63,308 nt of DNA from Legionella genomosp. 1 (GCA_945878975.1 CAMCUM010000008.1:1-63308), one strand, 5' to 3'; positions 1 through 12,196 are shown, numbered from the stretch's first letter. The notes: generated from the sequence alone by a model not told the origin. Program-made: numbers and translations.

Positions 1-86
1 TCTTTTTCTGCTCGCTCTACTGATTGATCTTTAAACTGTGCACTGTATTTGATTCTGATTACTTTTTGTTCTGAATTGCTATTCAT
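1..86 (-). CDS. IS3-type transposase OrfA, N-terminal part (runs off left edge)
   Basis: Reading leftwards from the ATG at 86, the frame stays open to the window edge and begins MNSNSEQKVIRIKYSAQFK. The 'YSxQFKxxxVxxA' pattern is typical of the N-terminal helix-turn-helix of IS3-family OrfA proteins, which bind the element's ends. A GAGGTG ribosome binding site lies about 5 nt upstream of the ATG. Only 28 codons are visible, so whether the element is intact cannot be judged. Family assignment rests on a short motif. Confidence 0.6.
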   Translation of the reverse strand, partial: MNSNSEQKVIRIKYSAQFKDQSVERAEK

Positions 87-149
87 TTTTCACCTCTGGT
101 TAAGATTTTACTCTCTTAACAGGGTGTCCATCAAATCAGGGCAAGATCA
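1..149 (-). mobile_element. End of an IS3-like insertion sequence (partial)
   Basis: The OrfA start is preceded by an untranslated stretch reading, on the minus strand, TGATCTTGCCCTGATTTGA (149 down to 131) and then TGGACACCC (130 to 122). This combination of a TG terminus, a 'GCCCTGATTT' block and 'GGACACC' is typical of the terminal inverted repeats of this group. The outer boundary near 149 is inferred because the other end is outside the window. The element lies about 150 bp upstream of the catalase gene and transcribes away from it. Confidence 0.5.
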
Positions 150-297
150 GATTTTTTTAATATACCTTTTACGGATGAATTTTTAGGGCTAAGCTACGAT
201 TAAAAAGGAGTAAAGGTATATGCCAGTCTTCATTGTGTTTCTCCTCCAGCTCATTTAAAGTGAAAGAAGCTATCACGTAAATCAGGATGAGGTGACC

Positions 298-1740
298 ATG
301 AGTAAATGCCCTTTTATGACCACGGATGCGGGCGTTCCCATCGGGGATAATCAGAATAGTTTATCAGCCGGGGAACGGGGGCCTTTGCTGATGGCCGATG
401 CGCAATTGATGGAGCGCATGGTGCATTTCAACCGCGAACGGATACCTGAACGCGTGGTGCACGCCAAAGGGGGCGGTGCGCATGGTACTCTGACCATCAC
501 TCATGATATCTCTCAATATACTTGTGCTAAATTATTTTCCAAAGTCGGCAACCAATGTGACGCATTTCTACGTTTTTCAACGGTGGCCGGAGAACAAGGT
601 AGCCCGGATACTGCGCGCGACCCGCGTGGTTTTGCTTGTAAATTCTATACGGAAGAAGGCAATTGGGATCTGGTCGGAAATAATACCCCCGTCTTTTTTG
701 TACGCGACCCTCTGAAATTCCAAGATTTCATTCACTCGCAAAAAAGGCATCCCAAAACTGGGATGCGTGATAACACGATGCAGTGGGACTTCTGGAGTTT
801 GTCGCCGGAATCCTTACACCAAGTAACCATCTTGTTTTCCGACAGAGGGATCCCAGCAACCTATCGCCATATGCATGGCTTTTCATCGCACACCTTTAGT
901 TTATGGAATGCAAAAAAAGAACGGTTTTGGGTCAAATGGCATTTGAAAACCATGCAAGGGATCCAATATCTCACGGATGCCGAAGCCGCCACTATTGCAG
1001 GAAAAGATTTGGATCATCATCGCCGCGATCTCTATACGTCCATTGCAAAAGGCGATTTTCCAAAATGGCGTGTTGAAGTACAAATCATGCCAGAAAAAGA
1101 GGCTGAAACTTATCATCTCAATCCTTTCGACCTCACCAAAGTTTGGCCACACAAAGATTACCCTCCCATCGAGGTCGCCCGTTTGGAACTCAATCGTAAT
1201 CCGGACAATTATTTTGCCGAAGTAGAACAAGCTGCCTTCGAACCTTCGAATCTACCGAGGGGCATCGGGGCTTCTCCTGATAAAATGCTCCAAGGTCGTC
1301 TTTTATCTTACCCTGATGCACATCGTTACCGGATTGGTACCAATTATGCACAATTACCAATTAACCGGCCCCATTGCCCTATGCAAAACTATAACCGAGA
1401 CGGTAGCATGCGATTTGATGGGAATGCCGGGGATCAGGTGAATTATCAACCCAATAGTTTTGATGGGCCCATCGATGACAAACAATTCCTCGAGCCACCA
1501 CTCAAAATTTCAGGCGATGCCGATCGCTATGATCACCGTAAAAATAATGATGATTATAGCCAACCAGGCGCTTTGTATCGCCTGATGAGCGCTGAGCAGA
1601 AAAATCAATTGATTGATAACTTGGTACGATCCATGCAATCAGTGCCCAAGGCCATCCAAGCTCGACAAATCGCACACTTTTATAAAGCCGATCCTGACTA
1701 TGGATCACGTGTGGCGAAAGGGCTGGGGATTGAGATCTAG
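298..1740 (+). CDS. katA: Monofunctional haem catalase (small-subunit type)
   Basis: Decomposes hydrogen peroxide to water and oxygen. The 480-residue length fits small-subunit haem catalases. The distal catalytic His is H55 in [12 protein letters not shown]. The block [20 protein letters not shown] is the classic catalase core, and [14 protein letters not shown] carries the proximal haem-ligand Tyr at about residue 338. The ATG at 298 is preferred over an in-frame GTG at 292 because AGGATGAGG sits directly upstream and the protein then begins MSKCPF. The gene stands alone, between an IS end and a hairpin repeat, so local acquisition is possible. It would protect against oxidative killing, for example by a host cell; that role is inference. 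Confidence 0.95.
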   Translation: MSKCPFMTTDAGVPIGDNQNSLSAGERGPLLMADAQLMERMVHFNRERIPERVVHAKGGGAHGTLTITHDISQYTCAKLFSKVGNQCDAFLRFSTVAGEQGSPDTARDPRGFACKFYTEEGNWDLVGNNTPVFFVRDPLKFQDFIHSQKRHPKTGMRDNTMQWDFWSLSPESLHQVTILFSDRGIPATYRHMHGFSSHTFSLWNAKKERFWVKWHLKTMQGIQYLTDAEAATIAGKDLDHHRRDLYTSIAKGDFPKWRVEVQIMPEKEAETYHLNPFDLTKVWPHKDYPPIEVARLELNRNPDNYFAEVEQAAFEPSNLPRGIGASPDKMLQGRLLSYPDAHRYRIGTNYAQLPINRPHCPMQNYNRDGSMRFDGNAGDQVNYQPNSFDGPIDDKQFLEPPLKISGDADRYDHRKNNDDYSQPGALYRLMSAEQKNQLIDNLVRSMQSVPKAIQARQIAHFYKADPDYGSRVAKGLGIEI

Positions 1741-1777
1741 GATCTGCATAAAAAGCCACGGGAACAGTTGGGGCACC

Positions 1778-1857
1778 GTAGCCTTGATGTAGCGCAGCGT
1801 AATCAAGGTTAATGATTTGGCTGAAACCTTGATTACGCTACGCTACATCAAGGCTAC
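1778..1857. repeat. Long hairpin repeat, GTAGCCTTGATG family
   Basis: Two 33-nt arms (1778-1810 and 1825-1857) are inverted copies of each other around a 14-nt loop; the outer ends read GTAGCCTTGATGTAGCGCAG. Related copies occur at 30850, 41586 and 55237. The motif resembles the 'gtagcc(c/t)ggatgaagcgcagcg-aatccgg' hairpins scattered through many gammaproteobacterial genomes. It lies between the convergent katA and aguA genes and may also block read-through. Confidence 0.85.
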
Positions 1858-1903
1858 GTGTTCACCAAAACAGAAGCATCAGATTTTGCAGAAGAGCGGG
1901 ATT

Positions 1904-2935
1904 TTATATGAATGCCCTGGGTTCTTGTTGCGTGATACAGTGAATGCCACCCCCGCCTGCAAAGAGATCCAAAGCATCGACTTGTGTGATGGCATGGTCT
2001 GGGAACAATTGACGAAACAATTGATAAGCAGCTTCATCATAGTCTGGATACCCAAATGCGGGCATCACGATGCCTTGATTGGCTAAGTAAAAATTGACAT
2101 AAGACAAGGTAAGACGTTGTCCATCCATATACGTTGCAGGCGGTAAATTGACTGTCCAAACTTCTAATTGACGACCTTTGGCATCCTGGCTGTTGCGCAA
2201 TATCTCTAGATTTTTTTGCAGAATCTCATAATTTTCATCCTGCTTATCCTGAGTAATCAAAGCCAATACTTTACCTAGCGCTAAGAAAGTTGCAATCTCA
2301 TCCACATGGCCATCCGTTTCATCGCCCACTAAGCCTTTCTCTAACCAAATCACCTTGTTAGCACCAAGATATTGGCACAAATGATCTTCGATCGCTTCCA
2401 TGGAAAGCTGCGGGTTACGATTCTTATTCAGCAAACATTCTTTGGTGGTTAAAACAGTCCCTTCCCCATCTACATGGAATGATCCGCCTTCCATAACAAA
2501 AGGAGCATGAAATCCGCGCGCATGGGACTCAGCCAAAATAGTGGCCGCTATTTTCTTGTCTAAATCACAATCAAGATAGTTTCCTCCCCAAGCATTATGG
2601 ATCCAATGGATGCCCGCCAATTCATGCTCTGAATTGAGTAAAAACGTAGGCCCAGTGTCTCTGGTCCAAGAATCATTCAACGGTAAGGGGATCAACTGAA
2701 TATTAGCGCCGCATAACTCTGTTGCAATAGATAAATCTTCTGGACAAACCAACATCTTGACTGGTTCATATTGAGCAATAGCATTTGCAATCCGTGCATA
2801 AACCTGGCGTGCACGTGGTAAACCAATCAACGCCCATGTTGCTAAATGGCATGGCCATGCCATCCAACAGGCCTGATGAGGATACCACTCCGCCGGCATA
2901 TGAAAACCCAACTTTTTGGGCAGCCGCTTTTTCAT
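1904..2935 (-). CDS. aguA: Agmatine deiminase
   Basis: Hydrolyses agmatine to N-carbamoylputrescine and ammonia in the cytoplasm. The 343-residue protein has the porphyromonas-type deiminase signatures: [30 protein letters not shown] (His and Asp) and the C-terminal [13 protein letters not shown], which contains the nucleophile Cys333. Its ATG overlaps the speA stop codon by 4 bp (ATGA), so translation is probably coupled. It is the last gene of the aguB-speA-aguA operon and supplies the substrate of AguB. Confidence 0.93.
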   Translation of the reverse strand: MKKRLPKKLGFHMPAEWYPHQACWMAWPCHLATWALIGLPRARQVYARIANAIAQYEPVKMLVCPEDLSIATELCGANIQLIPLPLNDSWTRDTGPTFLLNSEHELAGIHWIHNAWGGNYLDCDLDKKIAATILAESHARGFHAPFVMEGGSFHVDGEGTVLTTKECLLNKNRNPQLSMEAIEDHLCQYLGANKVIWLEKGLVGDETDGHVDEIATFLALGKVLALITQDKQDENYEILQKNLEILRNSQDAKGRQLEVWTVNLPPATYMDGQRLTLSYVNFYLANQGIVMPAFGYPDYDEAAYQLFRQLFPDHAITQVDALDLFAGGGGIHCITQQEPRAFI

Positions 2936-4821
2936 ACTACGCTCTCTAAATAGGTTAGTTGTTGAAATTGCCGGCGTATTTCCTGCAAATAGGTATCACT
3001 TTGCGCTTCACTTAGGTTCGCCTGCATTAATTGCTTTTCATAGGATGCCAACAGTGGATACGTATCATAATTTGCATAACGTAATACATCCTCCACCTTA
3101 TCACCCATCGTCACTTCATTGATTTCAAATGTCCCTTTCTCTAATAAGGTCACGTTCAGCGAATTCGTGGTACCAAATAAATTATGCAAATTTCCCAAAA
3201 TTTCTTGATACGCTCCCACCAAGAAAAAACCAAGTAAATAGGGATCATCCGCATGATATTTAGGCAACATCAGCACATCCGACAAATATCGACCCCCTGT
3301 ATATTGTTTGATGGTGCCATCCGAATCACAAGTTAAATCATACAATATACTTTCTACACAAGGTGATGTGTGCAGATGTGAAATAGGCACAACTGGAAAA
3401 ATTTGACCAATTGCCCAAGCATCTGGTATCGACTGGAAAAACGATAAATTACAATAAACTTTGCAAGAAAGACGCTCTTGCAACAAATGTAATATGACTT
3501 CTTCACTCGGAATGCTGGGATCCAATAACCCTTTTATTTTAAGACAAATAGATAAAAAAACATGTTCTACTAGGGCCTTGTCTTGCAAAGACAATAATCC
3601 ATGCTTAAACATAGAATGCGCTTCTTCCAACGAGGCAATAGCAAAATTATAAGCTTCAATAGGATTATTTTTATCCAAAGTTTCAAACGTATCTTTGATG
3701 TCCTGGATGACAAAATGGTGCTTTGAATGCTTCGATATCGAAGGTTCCTCTTGCTCATCTACTTCTTCAACATCATTAATATTGCTAATTAAAACCGCAT
3801 GGTGGGCCGTCAGTGCGCGACCTGATTCAGAGATAATATTCGGCTCGGGGATCTGCGCTGCTTTGCAGATAGGTTGTAATGCTAAAAGAATATTTGTTGC
3901 ATATTCCTTCACAGAATAATTCATCGAGTAATCATTCGTTGAGTACGTCCCTTCGTAATCAACAGCCAAACCGCCGCCAACATCAATCGTTGCAATCGGC
4001 ACATTCAAACTGCGTAATTGCGCATAATAATGGGCCACTTCTTGCATACACTGTCTCACACCATGAATATCCGCATTCTGTGACCCCAGATGACAATGCA
4101 ACACACGCAAGCAATCCAACCTATCTACCGATTTAAGCTTCTTAATAAGGCGCAGCATCTGTTCGGTATTCAAACCAAATTTGGAGTTGGTACCACTCGA
4201 GTTTTCCCATTTGCCAACTGATTTCGTAACAAGTCGAACACGTACGCCCAAATTAGGCTTGATTTTTAATTTATCAGACTGTTCCAAAATAATAGCCAAT
4301 TCAGTGTATTTTTCAATCACAATACACACATCATGCCCCAATGCACTGGCAATCAAGGCTAATCTGATATACGAGCTATCTTTGTAACCATTACAGATAA
4401 TGGTTGCGCGGCGATGATTTAATAAACCAATCACTGCCATCAGCTCAGATTTACTACCCGCTTCTAAACCAATCAGATAAGTCTCATCTTTGAGCAACGA
4501 TGTCACAACAGAGACTTTTTGATTCACTTTGATGGGATAGACTAATTGATAAGTACCCTGATAATGATTTTCGGCAATAGCTTGCTGAAACGCCTGATTA
4601 ATTTTTTTCACTCTATGCGTTAAGATATCTGAAAATTGGAGCAGTAGCGGCAACTTCAATCCTATTTTGCGAGCTTGATCCACAATATCTATTAATGCTA
4701 CTGCTTGCATCGTTGCATGATTAACCACCTCAATATTTCCAGCTTGATTATAGCGAAAATATCCGTCCCCCCAATTATGAATATTATAAGGCTGCTCATC
4801 TGTTTTAGGTGAATTAGGCAT
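2932..4821 (-). CDS. speA: Biosynthetic arginine decarboxylase (PLP-dependent)
   Basis: Decarboxylates arginine to agmatine, the first step of putrescine synthesis by this route. About 629 residues, normal for the SpeA family. VYPIKVNQ holds the PLP lysine (K98), HCHLGSQ and [13 protein letters not shown] form the alanine-racemase-like barrel, and DLTCDSDG carries the catalytic Cys that completes the active site across the dimer. The start at 4821 (MPNSPKT) is chosen because GGAGG lies 6 nt upstream; an ATG at 4833 would overlap that site. It overlaps the aguB stop by 8 nt upstream and aguA by 4 nt downstream. Confidence 0.95.
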   Translation of the reverse strand: MPNSPKTDEQPYNIHNWGDGYFRYNQAGNIEVVNHATMQAVALIDIVDQARKIGLKLPLLLQFSDILTHRVKKINQAFQQAIAENHYQGTYQLVYPIKVNQKVSVVTSLLKDETYLIGLEAGSKSELMAVIGLLNHRRATIICNGYKDSSYIRLALIASALGHDVCIVIEKYTELAIILEQSDKLKIKPNLGVRVRLVTKSVGKWENSSGTNSKFGLNTEQMLRLIKKLKSVDRLDCLRVLHCHLGSQNADIHGVRQCMQEVAHYYAQLRSLNVPIATIDVGGGLAVDYEGTYSTNDYSMNYSVKEYATNILLALQPICKAAQIPEPNIISESGRALTAHHAVLISNINDVEEVDEQEEPSISKHSKHHFVIQDIKDTFETLDKNNPIEAYNFAIASLEEAHSMFKHGLLSLQDKALVEHVFLSICLKIKGLLDPSIPSEEVILHLLQERLSCKVYCNLSFFQSIPDAWAIGQIFPVVPISHLHTSPCVESILYDLTCDSDGTIKQYTGGRYLSDVLMLPKYHADDPYLLGFFLVGAYQEILGNLHNLFGTTNSLNVTLLEKGTFEINEVTMGDKVEDVLRYANYDTYPLLASYEKQLMQANLSEAQSDTYLQEIRRQFQQLTYLESVV

Positions 4822-5677
4822 GAGTGCCTCCATTGGGGACTATCAAATCTCGGTATGTTTCTGGTTGGCGCTGTTGGCAAAATGGGAATAAACGCCCCCA
4901 CAACGCTCGTTGAGAAAAATCCAACTCGGCTACCAATACAGCAGGCTCATCCCTTGGTGCTTGCGCTAATATCTCCCCCATGGGTGTACTGATAAAACTA
5001 CTTCCATAAAACTCCAAACCGTCTTCATTTCCAACACGATTCACAGCAATCACAAACATATTGCTCATAATACCTTGCGCCACCATCACTTTTTGCCACA
5101 TAGGTTGTGAATCAAAACCCGGAGCGGTCGGTTCTGCCCCTATCGCAGTTGGGTAAATAAGCAACTCACAGTTTTTCAAACCATATATTCGAGATAATTC
5201 TGGAAACCATTGATCATAACAGGTAGGTAACCCCACTCGGTGCCCAAACATGTCATGGACCGGATAATCAGAGTCCCCCGGCTTAAAATAATAGTTTTCG
5301 TGGTATTTTTCTCCACTGGGTATATGCTGTTTACGCGTATACGCGAACAACGCGCCGGTATGATCACAAGCGATAGCCGTATTAAAGCCTGCTTTTTCAA
5401 ATAACGATGCGGTTAGGGTAATATGATATTTTTTTGCCATTTCAGAAACAAATTGACACGTAGGCCCTTGATATAAATCTTCTTGATAAGCAGTGGCGTC
5501 GACATCGTAACGGGTGCAAAAATAGGGGGATAAGGTCAGTTCTTGCAAACAAACTAATACAGCACCTTGCTGAGCAGCTTCTGCAATGCCTTTCTCTAAA
5601 TTAGCACAATGCACTCTGACATCAGCATGCCAGCGCTCTTGAACTAATCCAATGATTAAATTGGGATGTTGCATCAT
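4814..5677 (-). CDS. aguB: N-carbamoylputrescine amidase (nitrilase superfamily)
   Basis: Hydrolyses N-carbamoylputrescine to putrescine, carbon dioxide and ammonia. The 287-residue length is typical. The nitrilase catalytic triad is visible: Glu46 in CLQELTLSPYFC, Lys in the region of GEKYHENYYFKPG, and the Cys nucleophile in GLPTCYDQWFPE near residue 155. It is the first gene of the operon and overlaps speA by 8 nt. With SpeA and AguA it completes arginine-to-putrescine conversion without needing agmatinase (SpeB). Two adjacent ATGs (5677, 5674) are possible starts. Confidence 0.93.
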   Translation of the reverse strand: MMQHPNLIIGLVQERWHADVRVHCANLEKGIAEAAQQGAVLVCLQELTLSPYFCTRYDVDATAYQEDLYQGPTCQFVSEMAKKYHITLTASLFEKAGFNTAIACDHTGALFAYTRKQHIPSGEKYHENYYFKPGDSDYPVHDMFGHRVGLPTCYDQWFPELSRIYGLKNCELLIYPTAIGAEPTAPGFDSQPMWQKVMVAQGIMSNMFVIAVNRVGNEDGLEFYGSSFISTPMGEILAQAPRDEPAVLVAELDFSQRALWGRLFPFCQQRQPETYRDLIVPNGGTHA

Positions 5678-5872
5678 TATCTCTCACTATGGAATAAAAT
5701 GAATTGTGCCATGCTATCTCTGTTTGATGCAACAATGTCTTTAAAGTTACTTCAAAATGCTCTGTTTTGGGTGACTTGGGTATATCAAGGCGACGTCACC
5801 CTATCTTGCAAGAAACCACGAACTGTGAGATAGTACCCACGCGAGGTTGGACTTGCTATGTGTCATTCCACT

Positions 5873-5901
5873 GGGTCAATTGGCGACACACTGATTGACC
5901 C
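5873..5901. other. Short hairpin downstream of hfq
   Basis: GGGTCAAT (5873-5880) pairs with ATTGACCC (5894-5901), 13 bp beyond the hfq stop codon. In the hfq direction no T-run follows, so it is more likely an RNA 3'-end stabilising hairpin than a complete intrinsic terminator. The rest of 5678-5914 shows no gene. Confidence 0.4.
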
Positions 5902-5914
5902 TTTCTAAAGTACC

Positions 5915-6118
5915 TTAACGGGTGCTGGGTACCACAGTTGAAATTGCATGTTTAAAAACCATTTGTGTTGTGGCTGATTTCAACATAATGACCTCTTCAT
6001 CATGATCATCTATCACCCCATGCAATTTAATCCCACTCACCAAAAAAATAGATACCGGCGCTTCATCTTGTTTCAATTGTTCAAGAAATGCCATGCATAA
6101 CCCCTGAGCCTTTGACAT
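5915..6118 (-). CDS. hfq: Hfq-family RNA chaperone, divergent
   Basis: A 67-residue Sm-like protein that aligns without gaps to E. coli Hfq and keeps the Sm2 signature [10 protein letters not shown]. Canonical Hfq is a hexamer that pairs small RNAs with mRNAs. Here several canonical binding residues differ: the proximal U-tract pocket has Q8C, D9M, Q41E and F42E (K56 and H57 kept), and the rim has R16K, R17Q, R19E and F39H. Distal-face residues are closer to standard (Y25F, G29, I30, K31). It has no acidic C-terminal tail. The start has a strong AAGGAG site. It is not next to miaA, the usual hfq neighbour, so it may be a second, specialised copy. Confidence 0.85.
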   Translation of the reverse strand: MSKAQGLCMAFLEQLKQDEAPVSIFLVSGIKLHGVIDDHDEEVIMLKSATTQMVFKHAISTVVPSTR

Positions 6119-6186
6119 AAAGTGTCTCCTTATTGTTCTTTCTTACCATGTTATCGACACAATATTTGAATTCTTGAGTAAATTTA

Positions 6187-6215
6187 TTGATAAACCAAGG
6201 AGATGCTGATAAAAT
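6187..6215 (+). promoter_or_regulatory. Sigma70-like promoter for the first secreted paralogue
   Basis: TTGATA (6187-6192), 17-bp spacer, TAAAAT (6210-6215). Transcription would begin near 6222, which fits a start codon at 6247. Confidence 0.55.
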
Positions 6216-6246
6216 AAAGCCTTCTTGTTCAAATAATAATCTAATT

Positions 6247-7224
6247 ATGATTTTAAAAATCTTATTTGCCAGTATTATTCTGGCACAGAGCTTATCCACC
6301 TATGCATTGTCTTCAAATGACCTTCCAAATTCTTTTTCGGTCAAACAAATCAAATGTCCGGCAGAAGGGAAACACTGCATGGCATTGTTTGCTAACGGAA
6401 AAACGATTGGTTCTTTCGAACCTGCGCAGGATAAAACAAATTTATTTTATTTTTTTGACGAACAACACCAAAAACAAGTTTCTATCAAGCATTTGAATAC
6501 ACGCACGAATATTCGTAATTGCGGCATGAACTGCCCCATTTTTCAAGATTTTGACATCTATGAAAAAAACAATCATTTGATTGCGAAATTAGAATTATCT
6601 TATGATGTCATGCAATCTTCTTTTCATACACTTAGATTATATACAAAAGATCATCGCAATCTATTAATCAGCGGTATGCATACGACCTCCACGGGCACCC
6701 TCAGCCTCATCTTCGACGGTTTAAACCCAGATGCTAAGCTTGCACTCATCACAAGACCGTTGTTCAGACGCAGTCTTGATTCCGAAATCAGTATTTTGGA
6801 TAAATCGAGTCTATTATTTTCAGTCGATCCCAGCATCTTTGCAGCCACATTGGCTTTGTATTGCAATACATCCCTCTTCTATGAAAATCCTGAAGCCTCC
6901 TATGAACACACGATTAGTGCGAAATCATTACAAAATTTACGAAAAAAACTCCAAAACCTGGCAGAAAGCCAAGGAGTTTTGCTCGATATACATACGTATT
7001 TGAACGATCATGCCATCAAAGCCGCAGGGAATATCTTAATCCAGCGCTATGAACAAACGTATGGTGACTTTTGGGACGATGAAAGTATTTTCACCAAAGA
7101 TAAAAAATTGCAGCAAATGTTTGATCTAGGCGCTGATCTCATTCTTTCCCATTCCTTAAGCCCTACAGAAGAAAAAGCATTGTTTCAATTTCTAACGAGT
7201 CAGCTGTATCTTAATCAACCGTAG
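6247..7224 (+). CDS. Secreted protein of unknown function, paralogue A
   Basis: A 325-residue protein starting with a signal peptide (MILKILFASIILAQSLSTYA, cleavage likely after YALS). The family is not recognised. It is clearly paralogous to the next gene: shared blocks include NLFYFFDEQHQKQ, KNNHLIAKLELS, LRLYTKDHRNLL, FAATLALYCNTSL and FTKDKKLQQM. Conserved Cys pairs near the N-terminus (IKCPAEGKHC, NCGMNCPIF) would suit periplasmic or extracellular disulfides. There is no strong ribosome binding site. The ATG at 6247 is chosen because it begins the signal peptide and lies just downstream of the predicted promoter. A role at the cell surface or host interface is inference. Confidence 0.75.
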   Translation: MILKILFASIILAQSLSTYALSSNDLPNSFSVKQIKCPAEGKHCMALFANGKTIGSFEPAQDKTNLFYFFDEQHQKQVSIKHLNTRTNIRNCGMNCPIFQDFDIYEKNNHLIAKLELSYDVMQSSFHTLRLYTKDHRNLLISGMHTTSTGTLSLIFDGLNPDAKLALITRPLFRRSLDSEISILDKSSLLFSVDPSIFAATLALYCNTSLFYENPEASYEHTISAKSLQNLRKKLQNLAESQGVLLDIHTYLNDHAIKAAGNILIQRYEQTYGDFWDDESIFTKDKKLQQMFDLGADLILSHSLSPTEEKALFQFLTSQLYLNQP

Positions 7225-7762
7225 GTGACACTATCAGCGCTGAGCGCAATGGATTGACTCGTAGCCAAAAATACCGTCTTTGCGAGCCGTAGGCGAAGCA
7301 GTTGAAGCCGGCAAGAAAAAGATAATAGCATTAACTGCGCTGATGCCTAAAATTATTGTTATCGCGACTGCTAGAGTTAGAGACTTTGAATCAGCAACTT
7401 TGTCAAACATTTCGCCAATAAAAAATGATTTAAAAAACTCGGTTTAGCCATTTTTAAAAAGGAACTAAATTTATCGTCATTGCAAACGTAGTGAAGCAAC
7501 CCAGTACAGCTATTCAACGAAGCATCGATCTGGGTTGCTTCTCTGACGCTCGCAATGAAGGATTTTTGTACCAAATTATAAAAACGGCTCGGTCGAGAAA
7601 AAATCGCTGAGACATAGTTGATCCCGCGGCCTTACTCAGCATGGCATAAAAATCCGCTGGATCAACTTCCTCTTCATTACGCTGTGGGTAGCAAAAAAGG
7701 GGGATTTTCTCTTAGAAAGGGGCCAATTTACATTTGAGACCAACTGACCATAAATGCCCCTA
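7225..7762. other. Intergenic region between the secreted paralogues
   Basis: No convincing gene is seen. The region holds a palindromic dispersed repeat (7477-7558) and a fragment reading TTTGCGAGCCGTAGGCGAAGC near 7278 that looks like a further partial copy of the same 'TTGCGAGCGTAGCGAAGCA' repeat type. Confidence 0.5.
7477..7558. repeat. Palindromic repeat of the TCATTGC...GAAGCAACCCAG type
   Basis: The left arm (7477-7504, ending GAAGCAACCCAG) and right arm (7530-7558, CTGGGTTGCTTC...GCAATGA) are imperfect inverted copies around a 25-nt centre. This resembles the TCATTGCGAGCGAAGCGAAGCAATC palindromes dispersed in many intracellular bacteria. Confidence 0.75.
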
Positions 7763-7791
7763 TTGAAAACCCTACTAGATTTTGGTATAAT
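7763..7791 (+). promoter_or_regulatory. Near-consensus sigma70 promoter for the second secreted paralogue
   Basis: TTGAAA (7763-7768), 17-bp spacer, TATAAT (7786-7791). It lies 31 bp upstream of the ATG at 7823. Confidence 0.65.
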
Positions 7792-7822
7792 ATTCAATCT
7801 TTTTATTAACGAAAACCTCATA

Positions 7823-8806
7823 ATGTCCAAAATATTGCTGTCTCTGGTGATGCTCTTTCATAATATTTCAGCCTACGCATTGTCTACGGAACAATTTCCT
7901 AATACCTTTTCGATCAAACAGATCAAATGTTCTGAAGGGAAACATTGTGTTGCAATGACAACAGACCATAACAATGGCCAAACGATGGGCACACTCCGCT
8001 CCGATCACACCCAACCCCATATTTTTTATTTTTTTGATGAACAACAGCAAAAACAAATAACAATTAAAAAATTAACCATAAACGCTGGTGGGGAAGAATG
8101 CACGCCAGACTACTGTCTTATCTTTCATCATTTTGACGTTTTTGATAAAAATAATCATTTGATTGCAAAATTGGAGCTGTCCGATAGCGGAGCGGGATTA
8201 TCATTTGATGGATTGAGACTATACACCAAAGATAGGAAACACCTATTATTAAACGGTATGCATACACGACTCTCTGGCACCCGATCAGTGATATATGATG
8301 GCTTAGATCATAATCATAAGCTGGTTTTGATAACCCGGCCATTGTTTACATTTAGTTTAGATTCCGAGGTAACTATTTGGGATAAGCCTGGCTTGCTATT
8401 TGCAGTAGATCCCAATATGTTTGCCGCCACATTAGCCTTGTATTGCAATACATCCCTATATTATAACGAGCCCCTAACCACCGATGTAGACCAACCCATT
8501 TCGAACAAAGTCCGCCTTGATCTACGCGCCAAATTGCAAGATCTTGCTGAAAGCACAGGTATGCTTGGGGATATCCATGCCAATGTGAGTGATCAAGCGC
8601 TCAAGGCAGCAAAGGAACATCTCAGCCAGAGATACCAGCAAACGTATGCTGAGGATTTTTGGGATCCGAACGGTCTATTTACGAAAGATCGAAAATTACA
8701 GCAAATGGTTCAGTTAGGTTCTGATTTAATCATGGCCCATGGTATGAGTCCTGCAGAAGACCAAGCCACATTGCAATTTCTGATAAGTTTGCTTTATTTA
8801 GAATAA
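7823..8806 (+). CDS. Secreted protein of unknown function, paralogue B
   Basis: A 327-residue protein with signal peptide MSKILLSLVMLFHNISAYA. It matches paralogue A along its whole length by eye, roughly half the positions, so the pair arose by tandem duplication. Shared landmarks: TFSIKQIKC, IFYFFDEQQQKQ, the NNHLIAKLELSD block, FAATLALYCNTSLYY, QRYQQTYAEDFWD and FTKDRKLQQM. Internal Cys residues (IKCSEGKHC, EECTPDYC) are conserved between the two. The ATG at 7823 fits both the signal peptide and the promoter just upstream. Function is unknown. Confidence 0.75.
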   Translation: MSKILLSLVMLFHNISAYALSTEQFPNTFSIKQIKCSEGKHCVAMTTDHNNGQTMGTLRSDHTQPHIFYFFDEQQQKQITIKKLTINAGGEECTPDYCLIFHHFDVFDKNNHLIAKLELSDSGAGLSFDGLRLYTKDRKHLLLNGMHTRLSGTRSVIYDGLDHNHKLVLITRPLFTFSLDSEVTIWDKPGLLFAVDPNMFAATLALYCNTSLYYNEPLTTDVDQPISNKVRLDLRAKLQDLAESTGMLGDIHANVSDQALKAAKEHLSQRYQQTYAEDFWDPNGLFTKDRKLQQMVQLGSDLIMAHGMSPAEDQATLQFLISLLYLE

Positions 8807-8817
8807 TGAATCGACCA

Positions 8818-9345
8818 TTAGGAGATATCCCAACTAATGGGCTGTATGCCCAAATCATGTTTGGCGACACACACCCCGGCTGAGGATGAGCAATCAACAG
8901 GAATACAACAATTGATTTCTTGGTCTTGACAAGATCCGGTAAAGCGCGCGAAATGTTGGTAGCTCTGACCTTGCTCTCGGTCAAGAAAGCGAATCAAGAT
9001 GGCATGGATATTTACCAAAGCCTCTGAATCAAGCAAAGTTTGTGCGATTTGATAGATACCTTCGCCAGTTAGCGCAAAGGGTTGATCTTTTGTAAGCAAA
9101 AACGGCGTCACTTCTTGCGTACTTCGATAACCTTGCAAATACCCTGAATAACAATCTTCACCACTTAAAAAATGGATACGCAGTTCTGAAATAGCAGCTG
9201 GATGATCTCCGGTCAAAACAAACGTGAGCTTGTCTTGTGTTTGCAAGCCTGGGTATATCAATAATGGAATCAATTGTGGTGTATGGGCTATTACGACTAA
9301 GGGCAACCAAAGCAGTAAACTTACTATCAGGGACATTTTTTTCAT
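8818..9345 (-). CDS. Small secreted cysteine-containing protein, unknown function
   Basis: 175 residues with signal peptide MKKMSLIVSLLLWLPLVVIA followed by a soluble domain. The C-terminus is Cys-rich (GSCQDQEINCCIPVDCSSSAGVCVAKHD), which suggests disulfide bonding outside the cytoplasm. The start at 9345 is set by the signal peptide; an upstream extension would spoil it. It converges with paralogue B, with 11 bp between their ends. The family is not recognised. Confidence 0.65.
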   Translation of the reverse strand: MKKMSLIVSLLLWLPLVVIAHTPQLIPLLIYPGLQTQDKLTFVLTGDHPAAISELRIHFLSGEDCYSGYLQGYRSTQEVTPFLLTKDQPFALTGEGIYQIAQTLLDSEALVNIHAILIRFLDREQGQSYQHFARFTGSCQDQEINCCIPVDCSSSAGVCVAKHDLGIQPISWDIS

Positions 9346-9411
9346 ATTATTTTTTCTGATGAACATTCGGTAAAGCACAAAATAATTACTCAACATCCCT
9401 GCAAAAAAGCC

Positions 9412-9467
9412 GCTCACATGTCACCCCTCAATGGAGATCGAACTGCATTGAGGGGTGCCATGTGAGC
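9412..9467. repeat. Hairpin between gyrB and the small secreted gene
   Basis: 22-nt arms (9412-9433 and 9446-9467; outer ends GCTCACATG / CATGTGAGC) with one mismatch and a 12-nt loop. It lies about 80 bp beyond the gyrB stop and could protect or end the gyrB mRNA. Just beyond it, 9500-9530 (AGGGCTTC...GAGTTGTCAACA) resembles one end of the palindromic element at 29128-29264. Confidence 0.7.
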
Positions 9468-9549
9468 ACGCTGGGATACCAAAGCGACAAGCCTAGGAAC
9501 GGAGGGCTTCTAAAGATGAGTTGTCAACAACCCCTCATATTTTTCCTGT

Positions 9550-11997
<2,448 letters not shown>

Positions 11998-12167
11998 TCA
12001 ATACTATGGGAGAATCATATCATGATTTCGCTTAATTTTCGAGTCAGAACCGATGATTCCTCTTATTAATATTGTTCAAAATTTGCTGTGGCGCTATGCG
12101 CAATTGTTGGGCCAAGGCCCAATCTAACTCCGACCAAAACAAGAACAAATTACACAGAAACAATATA

Positions 12168-12196
12168 TTGAATTAATTTTGATCATTTTGTATAAT
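12168..12196 (+). promoter_or_regulatory. Near-consensus sigma70 promoter for the hydrophobic protein
   Basis: TTGAAT (12168-12173), 17-bp spacer, TATAAT (12191-12196), followed by an AGGAG ribosome binding site at 12225-12229. Confidence 0.7.

Noticed and set aside
220-258. 12-residue hydrophobic leader-like frame (MPVFIVFLLQLI) after an AAGGAG site, upstream of katA
   Set aside because: Too short to support without conservation, and no attenuator structure follows before katA.
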